A stretch of 34,335 bases of DNA. Source: Desulfobulbus sp. Tol-SR (GTDB lineage: Bacteria; Desulfobacterota; Desulfobulbia; Desulfobulbales; Desulfocapsaceae). The DNA is taken from assembly GCA_000769715.1 (NCBI GenBank), contig JROS01000051.1, positions 29,997-64,331 of the forward strand. The letters are read 5' to 3'. The position numbers and the translations under genes were made by a program. Of the stretch, positions 1 through 8,939 are shown piece by piece (the stretch's first letter is position 1; every line of letters starts with the position of its first letter). The notes under the pieces are model-generated. The model made no database searches, was not told where the DNA came from, and worked only from the letters and a program-made list of their open reading frames with translations.

Positions 1-1385
1 CCGGCTACCCGAAACTGGTACCCAAGGAGCTGGTCAGACGGGCACGGGGAGGAGAACAGTTCAAGATCAACCTCTTTGCCGGGGCCTCGACCGGCGAGTC
101 GGTGGACGGCATCCTCGCCGAGGCCGGGGTGGTGGCCATGCGTCGACCGTATATGAGTGACAAGACCATGCGCCGCCGGATCAACGACAACCTCATCCGC
201 TTCAAGGACGATCACCTGTCGATGCTCGCCGGCCAGGTCCGGGCCGGCAACTGGGGCGCTGTCGATGTGGCGATCGTCGAGGCCGTGGCCATCACCGAGG
301 ACGGCAACCTCATCCCCACCATGTCGGTCGGCAACACCCCGACCTATGTCAAGAAGGCGAGCAAGGTCATCATCGAGATCACCCGCGAACCGGAGGATCT
401 CTTCGGCCTTCACGACATCTTCATCCCCGAGGATCCGCCCTACCGCATGCCGATCCCGATCTACCGGGCCGGCGACCGGATCGGCAAGCCGTTCATCGAT
501 ATGGACCCGGGCCGGGTCGTGGCGATCCTGTTCAGCGAGGAGGAGGACTGCTGCACCGTTTTCACCGAACCGGACCAGGCCGCCCGCCGCATCGCCGAGC
601 ACATCCTTCATTTCGTCCGGCACGAGATCAAGAGGAAGCGGCTGCCCGCCTCACTGCCCTGGCAATCGGGGGTCGGCGATGTCGCCAACGCCGTCCTGGG
701 CGGCTTTCTCGAGGACGATTTCTACCATGACCTCGATATCTACTCCGAGGTGCTGCAGGATTCGGTCCTCGACCTGATCGACATGGGGACGGTACGGGTC
801 GCCTCCGGCTCGGCGATGACCCTGTCGTACAAGGGACGGCAGCGCTTTTTCAACGAACTCTATCGCTACCGGGACAAGATCGTCCTCCGCCCGGTGGAGA
901 TCTCCAACTCGCCCGAGGTGATCCGCCGCCTGGGGGTCATCGCCATCAACACCGCCATCGAGGTCGATATCTACGGCCATGTCAACTCGACCCACGTCAT
1001 GGGCTCGCAGCTGATGAACGGGATCGGCGGCTCCGGCGATTTTCTCCGCAACGGTGCCCTCACCTTCATCGTCACCCCGAGCACCGCCAAGGACGGCAAG
1101 ATCTCGGCGATCGTGCCGATGGTCTCCCATGTCGATCACAACGAGCACTCGGTCGACATCATCGTCACCGAATACGGCCTGGTCGACACCCGGCCGCTCA
1201 CGCCCCGCCAGGTTGCCGAACAGGTCATCACCAGGTGCGCCCATCCCGATTACCGCGATATACTGTGGGACTACTACCAGCGGGCCGTCCATACAAACGG
1301 CGGCCATGAGCCGCACGACCTGCACGAGGTCTTCGCGATGCACGAGCGCTTCCTGCGCACCGGCAGCATGCGGAAGGATTCCTGA
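1..1385 (+). CDS. Acetyl-/succinyl-CoA:acetate CoA-transferase family protein (5' end outside window)
   Basis: The reading frame is open from the first base (codons start at position 3), so the N-terminus lies outside the window; about 460 residues are visible, against roughly 500 for the family. It belongs to the acetyl-CoA hydrolase/transferase family (AarC/Cat1/Ach1 type), which moves CoA between acyl groups such as succinyl-CoA and acetate through a glutamyl-CoA intermediate. Family landmarks visible are an LFAGAS-TGE segment near the start, the catalytic-type glutamate at 960-962 in NTAIEVDIYGHVN, and the glycine loop GIGGSGDF at about 1021-1044. The C-terminal half also carries VSHVDHNEHSVD and VTEYGLVDTRPLTPRQVA. 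In anaerobes such an enzyme commonly serves acetate activation or the TCA cycle; the exact substrate pair cannot be read from sequence. The gene ends with TGA and is followed by 164 bases without a recognisable gene. Confidence 0.9.
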   Translation, partial: GYPKLVPKELVRRARGGEQFKINLFAGASTGESVDGILAEAGVVAMRRPYMSDKTMRRRINDNLIRFKDDHLSMLAGQVRAGNWGAVDVAIVEAVAITEDGNLIPTMSVGNTPTYVKKASKVIIEITREPEDLFGLHDIFIPEDPPYRMPIPIYRAGDRIGKPFIDMDPGRVVAILFSEEEDCCTVFTEPDQAARRIAEHILHFVRHEIKRKRLPASLPWQSGVGDVANAVLGGFLEDDFYHDLDIYSEVLQDSVLDLIDMGTVRVASGSAMTLSYKGRQRFFNELYRYRDKIVLRPVEISNSPEVIRRLGVIAINTAIEVDIYGHVNSTHVMGSQLMNGIGGSGDFLRNGALTFIVTPSTAKDGKISAIVPMVSHVDHNEHSVDIIVTEYGLVDTRPLTPRQVAEQVITRCAHPDYRDILWDYYQRAVHTNGGHEPHDLHEVFAMHERFLRTGSMRKDS

Positions 1386-1549
1386 CACCGGGGCGGCGGT
1401 GATCATCTTCTTGTTCCTCACCAACCAACGGACCGGCAGACCGGGCGCTGCCGCCTGCCCTTGCCTTTTCAGGCGGCAGACGGTACAACTGGCGACAAGA
1501 ACATCACCGTCCGGAAGGGCACCGGATCGATCTTGAAACGGAGAAGCAT

Positions 1550-1972
1550 ATGGACAAGGCCTATTCAGCGGAGTATGTCGTCACCATCGGCGACATCAAT
1601 TACGGCGGCCATCTCGGCAACGAGCGGTCGCTGCTTATCTTCCACGACGCCAGGTATCGTTTTCTGAAGAGTCTCGGTTTTTCCGAAGGCGACATCGGTG
1701 AGGGCCGGGGCGTGGTCATCGTCGAGGCCACCGTCCATTTCCTCAAGGAGGTCTTCGTCCACGACGTGCTGGAGACCCGGGTATGGCTCTCCGAATGCAA
1801 TGAACGCCGGCTGCCGATGCAGTACGAGGTCAAACGGAAGACCGACGGCAAGGTGGTGCTGTCCGGCTCCACCCTGCTCCTCGCCTTCGACTTCCAGACC
1901 CGCAAGGTCACCCGCGTCCCTGCCGCCTTCCTCGACGCCTACCGTCAGGTCTACGGCGAGCCGGAAATTTAG
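1550..1972 (+). CDS. 4HBT/YbgC-type acyl-CoA thioesterase
   Basis: A 140-residue protein of hotdog-fold size. The N-terminal motif GDINYGGHLGNERSL (residues about 14-28) corresponds to the active-site stretch of the 4-hydroxybenzoyl-CoA thioesterase family (D-x-x-x-G-H-x-x-N), with Asp15 the candidate catalytic residue. The rest fits a single hotdog domain: an alpha helix (SLLIFHDARYRFLKSLG) followed by beta strands. Family members hydrolyse acyl-CoA thioesters in the cytoplasm. The ATG at 1550 is preceded by GGAGAAG at a suitable distance. Its position behind a CoA-transferase suggests a shared acyl-CoA context, although the 164-base gap allows independent transcription. The substrate is unknown. 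Confidence 0.85.
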   Translation: MDKAYSAEYVVTIGDINYGGHLGNERSLLIFHDARYRFLKSLGFSEGDIGEGRGVVIVEATVHFLKEVFVHDVLETRVWLSECNERRLPMQYEVKRKTDGKVVLSGSTLLLAFDFQTRKVTRVPAAFLDAYRQVYGEPEI

Positions 1973-2094
1973 CATTTCCTTCCCGCCTGCAGGAAACGGT
2001 GGCAAAACCCCGCATCGTATGCTATTGAAGCCGGTTCCGGCATATCCGGCGGTCGATACGGCTGCCACACCAATGAAGCGGGGAGTCCATCGGG

Positions 2095-2517
2095 ATGCGA
2101 AGACTACAGCGGCAGGAGCGGCCGCCGGTGCGTGTTGACGAACCGGCGACCTGGCTCCGATATACCGGGAGAATGTGCCGGGGCTGCACCGCCGCCTGCT
2201 GCAGCCTGCCGGTCGAGGTCCGGGCCGCCGATCTGGTCCGCATGGAGCTGATCGATGCCGGCGAGGCGGAGGACGATCTCAGGATGGTCGCCAGGCGTCT
2301 GATGAAGATGGGGGTGGTCGAGCATTATCATCATCGCACCGGGGTCCCGACCCTCGCCCGGATGGCCAACGGCGACTGCTTGTTTCTCGACCCCGGCAGC
2401 AGGCGCTGCACGATCTACCCCAGACGCCCCGACACCTGCCGCAACCATCCGCAGGTCGGTCCCCGATCCGGCTATTGCGCCTTTACCCCGAAACCGGCGG
2501 CCGGCATCGCAGCGTGA
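2095..2517 (+). CDS. YkgJ-family cysteine-cluster protein (putative Zn/Fe-chelating)
   Basis: A 140-residue protein with the cysteine pattern of the YkgJ/UPF0153 family: CRGCTAACC near residues 28-36, then an isolated cysteine in GDCLFLD, then CTIYPRRPDTCRNHP, and a final cysteine near the C-terminus (GYCAF). These cysteines are thought to bind a metal or Fe-S cluster; the biochemical role of the family is not settled. The ATG at 2095 is preceded by GGGGAG about ten bases upstream. The gene is flanked by the thioesterase and the acyltransferase on the same strand, with no obvious functional link. Confidence 0.85.
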   Translation: MRRLQRQERPPVRVDEPATWLRYTGRMCRGCTAACCSLPVEVRAADLVRMELIDAGEAEDDLRMVARRLMKMGVVEHYHHRTGVPTLARMANGDCLFLDPGSRRCTIYPRRPDTCRNHPQVGPRSGYCAFTPKPAAGIAA

Positions 2518-2644
2518 TGAAAAGAGCCGGCCCCGCCCCGGCGACCAGGTGCCGCTTCGACGCTGCCGCAGCCCCAATCGTCGACAGGAGGCCTCAGGCA
2601 TCGACATCAACTTCCAACCAGCGAGCCTCCGAGCCGGAACCGCA

Positions 2645-3685
2645 ATGGCAAACGACAGACTTCTCTACCTCGACTTCATTCGCGTTGTCGCCAACCTGGC
2701 AATCATCCTGTTTCACTACAACGTGTGGACGGAACGGCTGGTCGCCGCCGATTTCCTGCTGGTCCGGAACTACACCATGCTGGGCGAGATCGGCGTCAGC
2801 CTCTTTCTTGTCCTCTCCGGCGCCTCCCTGTCCCAGAGCACGAAAGGCGATTTTGACGCGCCCTCGTTCTACCGAAAGCGCATAAGGGCCATATTCCCCA
2901 TGTTTTATCTGGTCTATGCCTGCTTCATGGGCCTGGCCCTGGTATTCCACCAGTATCAGTTTTCGGCCGAACGAAGCCCCTTCGCCTTCGCCCTGACGCT
3001 CATCGGTCTCGACGGCCTCCTGTCCACCGTCATCCCGACCTACTACCTCGTCGGCGAGTGGTTTCTCGGCTGCATCATCGTCCTCTACCTGCTCTATCCC
3101 GCCCTTCGCTACTGCTTCGTCAGAAGCGACATCCTGACCCTGGCCCTGTGCTGCACCGTCGTCCTCCTGCTCCAGAACCATTACTCCTTCACCTTCCCGC
3201 TGCAGCGCCTGCCGCTGTTCCGGATCGCGGAATTCGTCTTCGGCATGTTCTTTCTTACCCGCTTCACCAGCAACCGGCCGGCCGATCATCTCCTGATCGC
3301 CCTGGCGACGATCGTCCTGATGGTTGCCTCGACCCTCGATTTTCCAAGCCTCGGGGCCATCACCATGAACATGTACGGCATGGTGGCGTTCGTCTGCCTC
3401 GCCTATGCCGCCCGGTTCGCGCCCTGGAAACCGCTCGAACCGGCGATTACCTTTCTCAGCCGCTACGCCTACCCGGCGTTCCTGGTCCATCATATCATCC
3501 TCAAGCAGACCCTGGTTGCCAGCAGTCGGCTGATCCATTCGACGGTCGCCAATCTATTTGTTTTTGTCCTGGTGGTCATCGTAGTATATTCGACTGCGTA
3601 TGCCTTCGATACCGTGCTGGCCCATCTCCGGCAGCCGGGTCGGATCGTCGGGTACATCAAGGCCACCGCCGGCCGGCGTTCGTAG
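2645..3685 (+). CDS. Acyltransferase 3 family integral membrane protein
   Basis: A 346-residue, highly hydrophobic protein with about ten predicted membrane segments. It starts MANDRLLYLDFIRVVANLAI-LFHYN, which matches the start of the acyltransferase 3 family (R-x-x-x-LDFIR followed by the conserved histidine in the first membrane segment). The family transfers acyl groups, often acetyl, onto cell-surface sugars or lipids. The open frame extends upstream to 2549, but the ATG at 2645 places the family N-terminus correctly, so it is preferred; the ribosome-binding site there is weak. An AGGAGG at about 2586 has no ATG at a normal distance. A GC-rich hairpin followed by CTTGTTT just downstream suggests termination. 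The acceptor is unknown. Confidence 0.85.
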   Translation: MANDRLLYLDFIRVVANLAIILFHYNVWTERLVAADFLLVRNYTMLGEIGVSLFLVLSGASLSQSTKGDFDAPSFYRKRIRAIFPMFYLVYACFMGLALVFHQYQFSAERSPFAFALTLIGLDGLLSTVIPTYYLVGEWFLGCIIVLYLLYPALRYCFVRSDILTLALCCTVVLLLQNHYSFTFPLQRLPLFRIAEFVFGMFFLTRFTSNRPADHLLIALATIVLMVASTLDFPSLGAITMNMYGMVAFVCLAYAARFAPWKPLEPAITFLSRYAYPAFLVHHIILKQTLVASSRLIHSTVANLFVFVLVVIVVYSTAYAFDTVLAHLRQPGRIVGYIKATAGRRS

Positions 3686-3692
3686 GGAACCG

Positions 3693-3715
3693 GCCCCCCG
3701 GCCGGGGCTTGTTTC
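3693..3715 (+). terminator. Possible intrinsic terminator after the acyltransferase gene
   Basis: GCCCC (3693-3697) can pair with GGGGC (3704-3708), followed by TTGTTT. The stem is short and the U-tract imperfect, so this is a weak to moderate call. Confidence 0.4.
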
Positions 3716-3757
3716 CGGTCCGCGATATTCACTCAATTCTTCTTCCAGGAGGGTACC

Positions 3758-4684
3758 ATGTACGCACAATTGTCCAGCATCTGCCTGTTGGCGACGATTG
3801 CCCTGCTGTCCGGCTGCGCCACCGGCAACCAGGAACGGATGCTGCGGGAAGGTAAAACCCAGCTGACAGCCGAACAGATCTTCCAGTCAGTGTCCGGCAA
3901 TACCCTGCACCTGAAAGCCATCGATTTCAACGCCCGGGTGCACTTTCTCGACAGCGGCCGGATGGCCGGCCGGAGCAGCGGCAACAGCCACGACACCGGC
4001 ACCTGGGACGTCAACAGCGACAACCAGCTGTGCCTGAAATTCGACACCTGGTATTACGGTGACGAGCGCTGCTACAGCATGGTCGAGACCGGCGCCGACA
4101 TCTACGCCCTCTTCACCTCGAACGGCGCCCGCGCCTATACCGCCACCGCGGCCGAGGGCGATCCGGAAAAACTGGCGACGGCCGGCAGGAAGAAGGACAA
4201 GGCCTACCTGCGGGCCAAAATGGCCGACGGCCGACCGAAGGCCGGCGGCGGTTCGGCCGCTGCAGAGACGGAACCGGCGCCGGCCCAGCCGCCCCGGGTG
4301 ATCCCCTCGCCCCCGCCGTCGCCGGAGGAGGTCCGCCACACCCTCGCCTACATGGCCAAGAACTGCCCCAACTGCAACCTGGCCGGGGCCGACCTCAAGG
4401 GGGTCGACCTGATCACCGCCAACCTCGCCGGCGCCAATCTCGCCGGGGCCGACCTCAGCCGCGCCAACCTGCGCCGGGCCAACCTCGCCGGCGCCAACCT
4501 GGCCGGGGCGATATTGGTCAACGCCAACCTGCTGGAGGCCAATCTCGCCAACTGCAACATGAGCAACGCCGACCTGAGCGGCGCCAGCCTGATCAAGGCC
4601 AACCTCACCGGGGCGATGACCGAGGGCGTGCGGCTCGAGGGGGCCCAGCTCGATGGGGTCGTCGGCCTGGGGCGGCAACGATGA
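3758..4684 (+). CDS. Lipoprotein with pentapeptide-repeat C-terminal domain
   Basis: A 308-residue protein with a lipoprotein signal peptide: hydrophobic stretch LLATIALLSGC with the lipobox cysteine at residue 21. Residues about 40-130 resemble the DUF995-type domain (GTWDVNSDNQLCLKF, ERCYSMV). A low-complexity Ala/Pro-rich linker follows (about 165-190), then from about residue 203 a run of pentapeptide repeats of the A(N/D)LxG type (NLAGADL, ANLAGANL, ADLSRANL), which should fold as a right-handed quadrilateral beta-helix. The start has a strong ribosome-binding site (AGGAGGG). The gene ends in an ATGA overlap with dnaE, so the two are probably translated together. The function is unknown; an envelope-anchored scaffold or binding role is inference. 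Confidence 0.85.
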   Translation: MYAQLSSICLLATIALLSGCATGNQERMLREGKTQLTAEQIFQSVSGNTLHLKAIDFNARVHFLDSGRMAGRSSGNSHDTGTWDVNSDNQLCLKFDTWYYGDERCYSMVETGADIYALFTSNGARAYTATAAEGDPEKLATAGRKKDKAYLRAKMADGRPKAGGGSAAAETEPAPAQPPRVIPSPPPSPEEVRHTLAYMAKNCPNCNLAGADLKGVDLITANLAGANLAGADLSRANLRRANLAGANLAGAILVNANLLEANLANCNMSNADLSGASLIKANLTGAMTEGVRLEGAQLDGVVGLGRQR

Positions 4685-7600
4685 GCGCCGGTTTCGTCCA
4701 CCTCCACGTCCATACCCAGCACAGCCTGCTCGACGGCGCCATCCGGGTCTCCGACCTGCTGGCCAAGTGCCGGGAATACGGGATGGAAAGTGTCGCCATC
4801 ACCGACCACGGGGCGATGTTCGGGGCCCTGGAGTTCTACAGCAAGGCGAAGAAGGCCGGGATCAAGCCGATCATCGGCTGCGAATTCTATATCGCCCCGG
4901 TCGACCGCCGCGAGAAGAAGGTCGTCGACGGCACCACCGCCTTCCACCTGATCCTGCTGGCGATGAACATCGAGGGCTACCAGAACCTGATGAAGCTGGC
5001 CTCGATCGCCCAGTTCGAGGGCTTCTACTACAAGCCGCGGATCGACATGGAGGTGCTGCGGCAGTACAGCGGCGGCCTGATCGCGATGTCCGCCTGCCTG
5101 CACGGCTGGGTGCCGTGGCTGATCCTGCAGCAGGACATGGACCGGGCGCGACGCAAGGCCCTGGAGTTCAAGGAGATCTTCGGCGACCGCTACTATTTCG
5201 AGATCCAGGAAAACGGCATGTCGGAGCAGCAGGTCGTCAACGACGCCCTGATCGCCCTCGGCCGCGAGCTGGGGATCAAGGTGGTGGCCACCAACGACTG
5301 CCATTATCTCAACCGCGACGAGGCCTACGCCCACGAGGTCCTGCTGTGCATCCAGACCAACCGCACCATCAACGACCCGAAGCGCTTCCGCTTCTCCACC
5401 GACGAGCTCTACTTCAAATCGCCCGAGACGATGAAGAAGAGCTTCGCCTACTGCCCCGAGTCGATCGCCACCACCGTTGAAGTGGCGGCGCGCTGCAATC
5501 TCGAGATCGCCTTCGGCGAGTACCACTTCCCCAACTTCCCGGTGCCCGAGGGCGAGACCATCGAAACCCTGTTCGCCCGCATCTGCCGCAACGGCCTGAA
5601 GGACCGGTTCGAGACCATGCGCCGGATGGGGACCTTCAGCAAGGAGGTGGAGAAGCGCTACAGCGAACGCCTCGAGTACGAGATCGACGTCATCACCACG
5701 ATGGGCTTTCCCGGCTACTTCCTGATCGTCGCCGATTTCATCAACTGGGCCAAGGACCACGGCATCCCGGTCGGGCCCGGCCGCGGTTCGGGGGCGGGCA
5801 GCCTCGCCGCCTACTGCATGCGCATCACCAACATCGACCCGCTGCCCTACGGCCTGCTGTTCGAGCGCTTTCTCAACATCGAACGCAAGTCGATGCCCGA
5901 CTTCGACGTCGATTTCTGCCAGGACCGGCGCGGCGAGGTCATCGACTATGTCCGCGACAAGTACGGCGGCGACTCCCACGTCGCCCAGATCGTGACCTAC
6001 GGGACGATGAAGGCCCGCGGCGTCATCCGCGACGTCGGCCGGGCGCTGGACATCCCGCTGGCCGAGGTCGACCGGATCGCCAAGCTGGTGCCGGAACAGC
6101 TGAAGATGACGATCAAAAAGGCGATGGAAGAGGAGCCGAAACTGCGGGAGCTGGCCGCCGCCAACCCCCGGATCCAGGAACTGCTCAACATCTCGATGAC
6201 CCTGGAGGGCCTGGCCCGCCACACCTCGACCCACGCCGCCGGGGTCGTCGTCTCGCCCGGACCGATGGTCCACTACCTGCCGGTGTGCCGGGGAAGCAAC
6301 AACGAGACCCTGACCCAGTACGACATGAAGCACACCGAGATGACCGGACTGATCAAGTTCGACTTTCTCGGCCTGAAGACCCTGACCGTCATCGACAAGG
6401 CCTTGAAGCACATCAAGGCCGATATCGGCAAGGACCTCGACATCGACACCCTGCCGATGGACGACCTCAAGACCTTCAACCTGCTCTGCGCCGGCGACAC
6501 CCTCGGCATCTTCCAACTGGAGAGTGCCGGGATGCGCGAGCTGCTGGTGAAGATGGCCCCGACCCAGTTCTCCGACCTGATCGCCCTGGTGGCCCTCTAC
6601 CGCCCCGGTCCGCTCGATTCCGGCATGGTCTTCGACTTCGTCGAGACCAAGCACGGCCGGGCCACCGCCAACTACCCGCTGCCGCAGCTGAAACCGGTGC
6701 TCGAGGAGACCTACGGGGTCATCGTCTACCAGGAGCAGGTCATGCAGATCGCCAATGTCCTGGCGAGCTACACCCTGGGCGACGCCGACAACCTGCGCCG
6801 GGCGATGGGCAAGAAGATCGCCGAGGTCATGGAGGCGGAGAAGAGCAAGTTCATGGCCGGGGCGAAGGCCAACAGGATCCCCGAGGACAAGGCCGCCTAC
6901 GTCTTCGACCTGATGGCCAAGTTCGCCGGCTACGGCTTCAACAAGTCGCACTCCGCCGCCTACGCCCTGATCCTCTACCAGACCGCCTACCTCAAGGCCC
7001 ACTACCCGGCCCAGTTCATGGCCGCCCTGCTGTCCTGCGACATGAACAACACCGACAAGGTGGTGCTCTATATCAACGACTGCAAGGAACACAACATCGA
7101 GGTCCTGCCGCCGGACATCAACGAAAGCGGCATCGGCTTCACGGTCATCGACGACCGCATCCGCTTCGGTATGGCGGCAGTCAAGAACGTCGGCGAGTCG
7201 GCGCTGGAATCGATCATCGAGGAGCGGGAGAAGAACGGCCGCTACACCTCGCTGTCCAACTTCTGCAACCGGATCGACAGCCGGCGGGTCAACTCGCGGG
7301 TGATCGAGAGCCTGATCAAGTCCGGTTCCTTCGACTCGCTCGGCCACCGCCGCGCCCAATTGATGGCGGCCCTCGACAAGGCGATGGAACAGGCCAAGGC
7401 AGTGCAGCGCGATCAGCAGAGCGGGCAGCTGTCGCTGTTCGGCGGAGCGGCGGCGGCGACCGACCGAACGCGGGAGATCAACGAGGTGCCGATGCCCGAC
7501 ATCCCGGAGTGGAACGAGCAGAAACGGCTGACCTTCGAGAAGGAGACGGTCGGCTTCTACATCACCGGCCACCCGCTCGACGACTCGCTGGCCGAGATCC

Positions 7601-8223
7601 GCACCGTCATCGACAGCGATATCCACGGCCTGGGCGAGTTGGGGGATGGCCAGATCGTGCGGATCGGCGGCCTGATCCGCACCTTCAAGCGCCACAAGAG
7701 CAAGAAGGGCGACCCGATGGCCTTTCTCACCGTCGAGGACATCTTCGAGGCCGTCGAAGTCGTCGTCTTTCCCGAGGCCTACAGCCGCTGCGCCGAGATC
7801 CTCGAGACCACCGAGCCGGTGGTCATCCAGGGCACGATCCAGAAGGAGGAGCGGGGGATCAAGATCATCGCCGACGCCGTCGACCTGCTGCCGGCCGCAC
7901 GGGAGAAATACACCGACACCATGCGGCTCCGCCTCGAGCCGGACAGGATCAACCGGCCGAAACTGGAGGCGATAAAGAAGATCCTCCTCCAGTTCCACGG
8001 CCCCTGCCCGGTCATGCTCACCCTCCATTTCCCCCACAAGGGGGAGGTCGATATCGAGGTGGAGAAGGATATGACGATTCGGCCGTGCCGGGAACTGACC
8101 GACAGGATCGATGAGGCGCTCGGCTACCGGGCCTGTTCGTTCACCAGGAAGGACATCGTCCCGCCGCCGCCGCGGCGGAAATGGGGCAACGGCGGCGGCA
8201 ACGGCTCGGCCAAGGCGGCCTGA
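4681..8223 (+). CDS. dnaE: DNA polymerase III alpha subunit
   Basis: A 1180-residue protein, the normal length for DnaE1, the replicative polymerase subunit. It starts with a PHP domain (HLHVHTQHSLLDGAI at residues 7-21, ITDHGAMFG). The C-family polymerase core follows, with GPGRGSGAGSLAAYC (about 365-379) and the catalytic aspartates in PDFDVDFCQDRR (about 405-416). The helix-hairpin and beta-binding regions come next (GYGFNKSHSAAYAL). An OB-fold follows (VRIGGLIRTFKRHKSKKGDPMAFLTVEDIFE), and a clamp-binding-like QLSLFG lies at about 917-922. The start codon overlaps the stop of the upstream lipoprotein gene (ATGA), and a strong hairpin lies just downstream. No disruption is seen. Confidence 0.98.
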   Translation: MSAGFVHLHVHTQHSLLDGAIRVSDLLAKCREYGMESVAITDHGAMFGALEFYSKAKKAGIKPIIGCEFYIAPVDRREKKVVDGTTAFHLILLAMNIEGYQNLMKLASIAQFEGFYYKPRIDMEVLRQYSGGLIAMSACLHGWVPWLILQQDMDRARRKALEFKEIFGDRYYFEIQENGMSEQQVVNDALIALGRELGIKVVATNDCHYLNRDEAYAHEVLLCIQTNRTINDPKRFRFSTDELYFKSPETMKKSFAYCPESIATTVEVAARCNLEIAFGEYHFPNFPVPEGETIETLFARICRNGLKDRFETMRRMGTFSKEVEKRYSERLEYEIDVITTMGFPGYFLIVADFINWAKDHGIPVGPGRGSGAGSLAAYCMRITNIDPLPYGLLFERFLNIERKSMPDFDVDFCQDRRGEVIDYVRDKYGGDSHVAQIVTYGTMKARGVIRDVGRALDIPLAEVDRIAKLVPEQLKMTIKKAMEEEPKLRELAAANPRIQELLNISMTLEGLARHTSTHAAGVVVSPGPMVHYLPVCRGSNNETLTQYDMKHTEMTGLIKFDFLGLKTLTVIDKALKHIKADIGKDLDIDTLPMDDLKTFNLLCAGDTLGIFQLESAGMRELLVKMAPTQFSDLIALVALYRPGPLDSGMVFDFVETKHGRATANYPLPQLKPVLEETYGVIVYQEQVMQIANVLASYTLGDADNLRRAMGKKIAEVMEAEKSKFMAGAKANRIPEDKAAYVFDLMAKFAGYGFNKSHSAAYALILYQTAYLKAHYPAQFMAALLSCDMNNTDKVVLYINDCKEHNIEVLPPDINESGIGFTVIDDRIRFGMAAVKNVGESALESIIEEREKNGRYTSLSNFCNRIDSRRVNSRVIESLIKSGSFDSLGHRRAQLMAALDKAMEQAKAVQRDQQSGQLSLFGGAAAATDRTREINEVPMPDIPEWNEQKRLTFEKETVGFYITGHPLDDSLAEIRTVIDSDIHGLGELGDGQIVRIGGLIRTFKRHKSKKGDPMAFLTVEDIFEAVEVVVFPEAYSRCAEILETTEPVVIQGTIQKEERGIKIIADAVDLLPAAREKYTDTMRLRLEPDRINRPKLEAIKKILLQFHGPCPVMLTLHFPHKGEVDIEVEKDMTIRPCRELTDRIDEALGYRACSFTRKDIVPPPPRRKWGNGGGNGSAKAA

Positions 8224-8269
8224 GATCGGGGATGGATGATCGCGACAGCGGTTGACGCCTTCATGCCGC

Positions 8270-8310
8270 AACGGCAAAGGCCCCGGGATTGACGCGGGGC
8301 CTTTGCCGTT
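8270..8310. terminator. Strong hairpin (bidirectional terminator) after dnaE
   Basis: The 16-base arms AACGGCAAAGGCCCCG (8270-8285) and CGGGGCCTTTGCCGTT (8295-8310) are perfectly complementary around a 9-base loop. It lies between dnaE (+) and the convergent small membrane-protein gene ending at 8335 (-), so it can serve both strands. Confidence 0.8.
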
Positions 8311-8334
8311 GGATCGAAGGGTACAACCTTTGGG

Positions 8335-8652
8335 TCATCTCTTGGGCAGGCGGGCGATCGTCGTTACCGGCGGCGATTTCTTCTTCTCGACGAAGCGGAA
8401 GAAGACCGGGAAGGCGACGAAGAAGGCGACGCAGATGATATATTCTATGCCCTTGATATGGGTATAGAAATCAACCAGGGTGTGGATCGGCTGGATCATC
8501 CCCGTGGCGGTCAGGTATTGCCGGGCCAGCTCCGTCACCTGCCAGTCGGCCTGGCGCAGACCACCGCCCAGCATCGCCGCCGCCCAGAAACAGAAGACCC
8601 CACCCACTCCAATCAACAGTTTCTCGACAGCTCTCGTTCCTCTTTGTTCCAT
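8335..8652 (-). CDS. Small membrane protein B (unknown)
   Basis: A 105-residue protein with two predicted membrane segments: residues about 11-31 (LLIGVGGVFCFWAAAMLGGGL) and about 70-88 (YIICVAFFVAFPVFFRF). It has a basic C-terminal tail (VEKKKSPP-TTIARLPKR). The ATG at 8652 is preceded by GGGGAGGG. The segment TELARQYLTATGM just after the first membrane helix resembles ELVRGYISAVTG at the same place in the gene immediately upstream (12 bases apart), so the two are probably paralogous partners in one transcript. I do not recognise the family. Its position behind the NrfD/Fe-S/cytochrome operon, and the sigma54 promoter in front of its partner, suggest accessory subunits of that membrane complex; this is inference. 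Confidence 0.75.
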   Translation of the reverse strand: MEQRGTRAVEKLLIGVGGVFCFWAAAMLGGGLRQADWQVTELARQYLTATGMIQPIHTLVDFYTHIKGIEYIICVAFFVAFPVFFRFVEKKKSPPVTTIARLPKR

Positions 8653-8664
8653 GACACCCTCCCC

Positions 8665-8862
8665 TTAACGACCGGTGACCGCGCTGATATAGCCGCGAAC
8701 CAACTCCATGGGACCGACATCCACCGCGCCGGCGATCAGACAGGTGAAGGCCCAGACTCCGATCAGGGCACAGGCGACGACTCCAACCTTGAGCGTGAAG
8801 CGCATGATCTCGTCGGCATAATTGATTTCAATTTTATCTTTGGTGATAATTGAACTTTCCAT
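8665..8862 (-). CDS. Small membrane protein A (unknown)
   Basis: A 65-residue protein with one membrane segment (about residues 24-48, LKVGVVACALIGVWAFTCLIAG) and a short polar C-terminus containing ELVRGYISAVTG. The ATG at 8862 is chosen because GGAGG lies five bases upstream; an ATG four codons earlier (8874) would overlap that ribosome-binding site and has none of its own. It is followed after 12 bases by the related 105-residue protein. A sigma54-type promoter lies about 60 bases upstream. I do not recognise a family; a small subunit or assembly factor of the adjacent redox complex is plausible but unproven. Confidence 0.7.
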   Translation of the reverse strand: MESSIITKDKIEINYADEIMRFTLKVGVVACALIGVWAFTCLIAGAVDVGPMELVRGYISAVTGR

Positions 8863-8923
8863 GGCATCCTCCATTTCTTGTGGTGTTGTCGTGATGCTCT
8901 TCCCAAGCCTTTACCCAGGTAAT

Positions 8924-8939
8924 TGCATTCGATATGCCA
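8924..8939 (-). promoter_or_regulatory. Sigma54 (-24/-12) promoter for the small membrane-protein pair
   Basis: On the minus strand the sequence reads TGGCATATCGAATGCA. It keeps the GG (-24) and GC (-12) pairs ten bases apart and matches TGGCA and TGC of the consensus TGGCACG-N4-TTGCW. The predicted start of transcription is near 8913, about 50 bases before the ATG at 8862. The same TGGCAT...ATGCW form is found in front of the transposase-like gene at 14814-14829. Confidence 0.65.

Noticed and set aside
4348..8277. A 1309-codon open frame antisense to dnaE
   Set aside because: It exactly shadows dnaE and the pentapeptide gene, has repetitive Asp/Leu/Val/Gln-rich composition typical of antisense frames in GC-rich genes, and matches no family.
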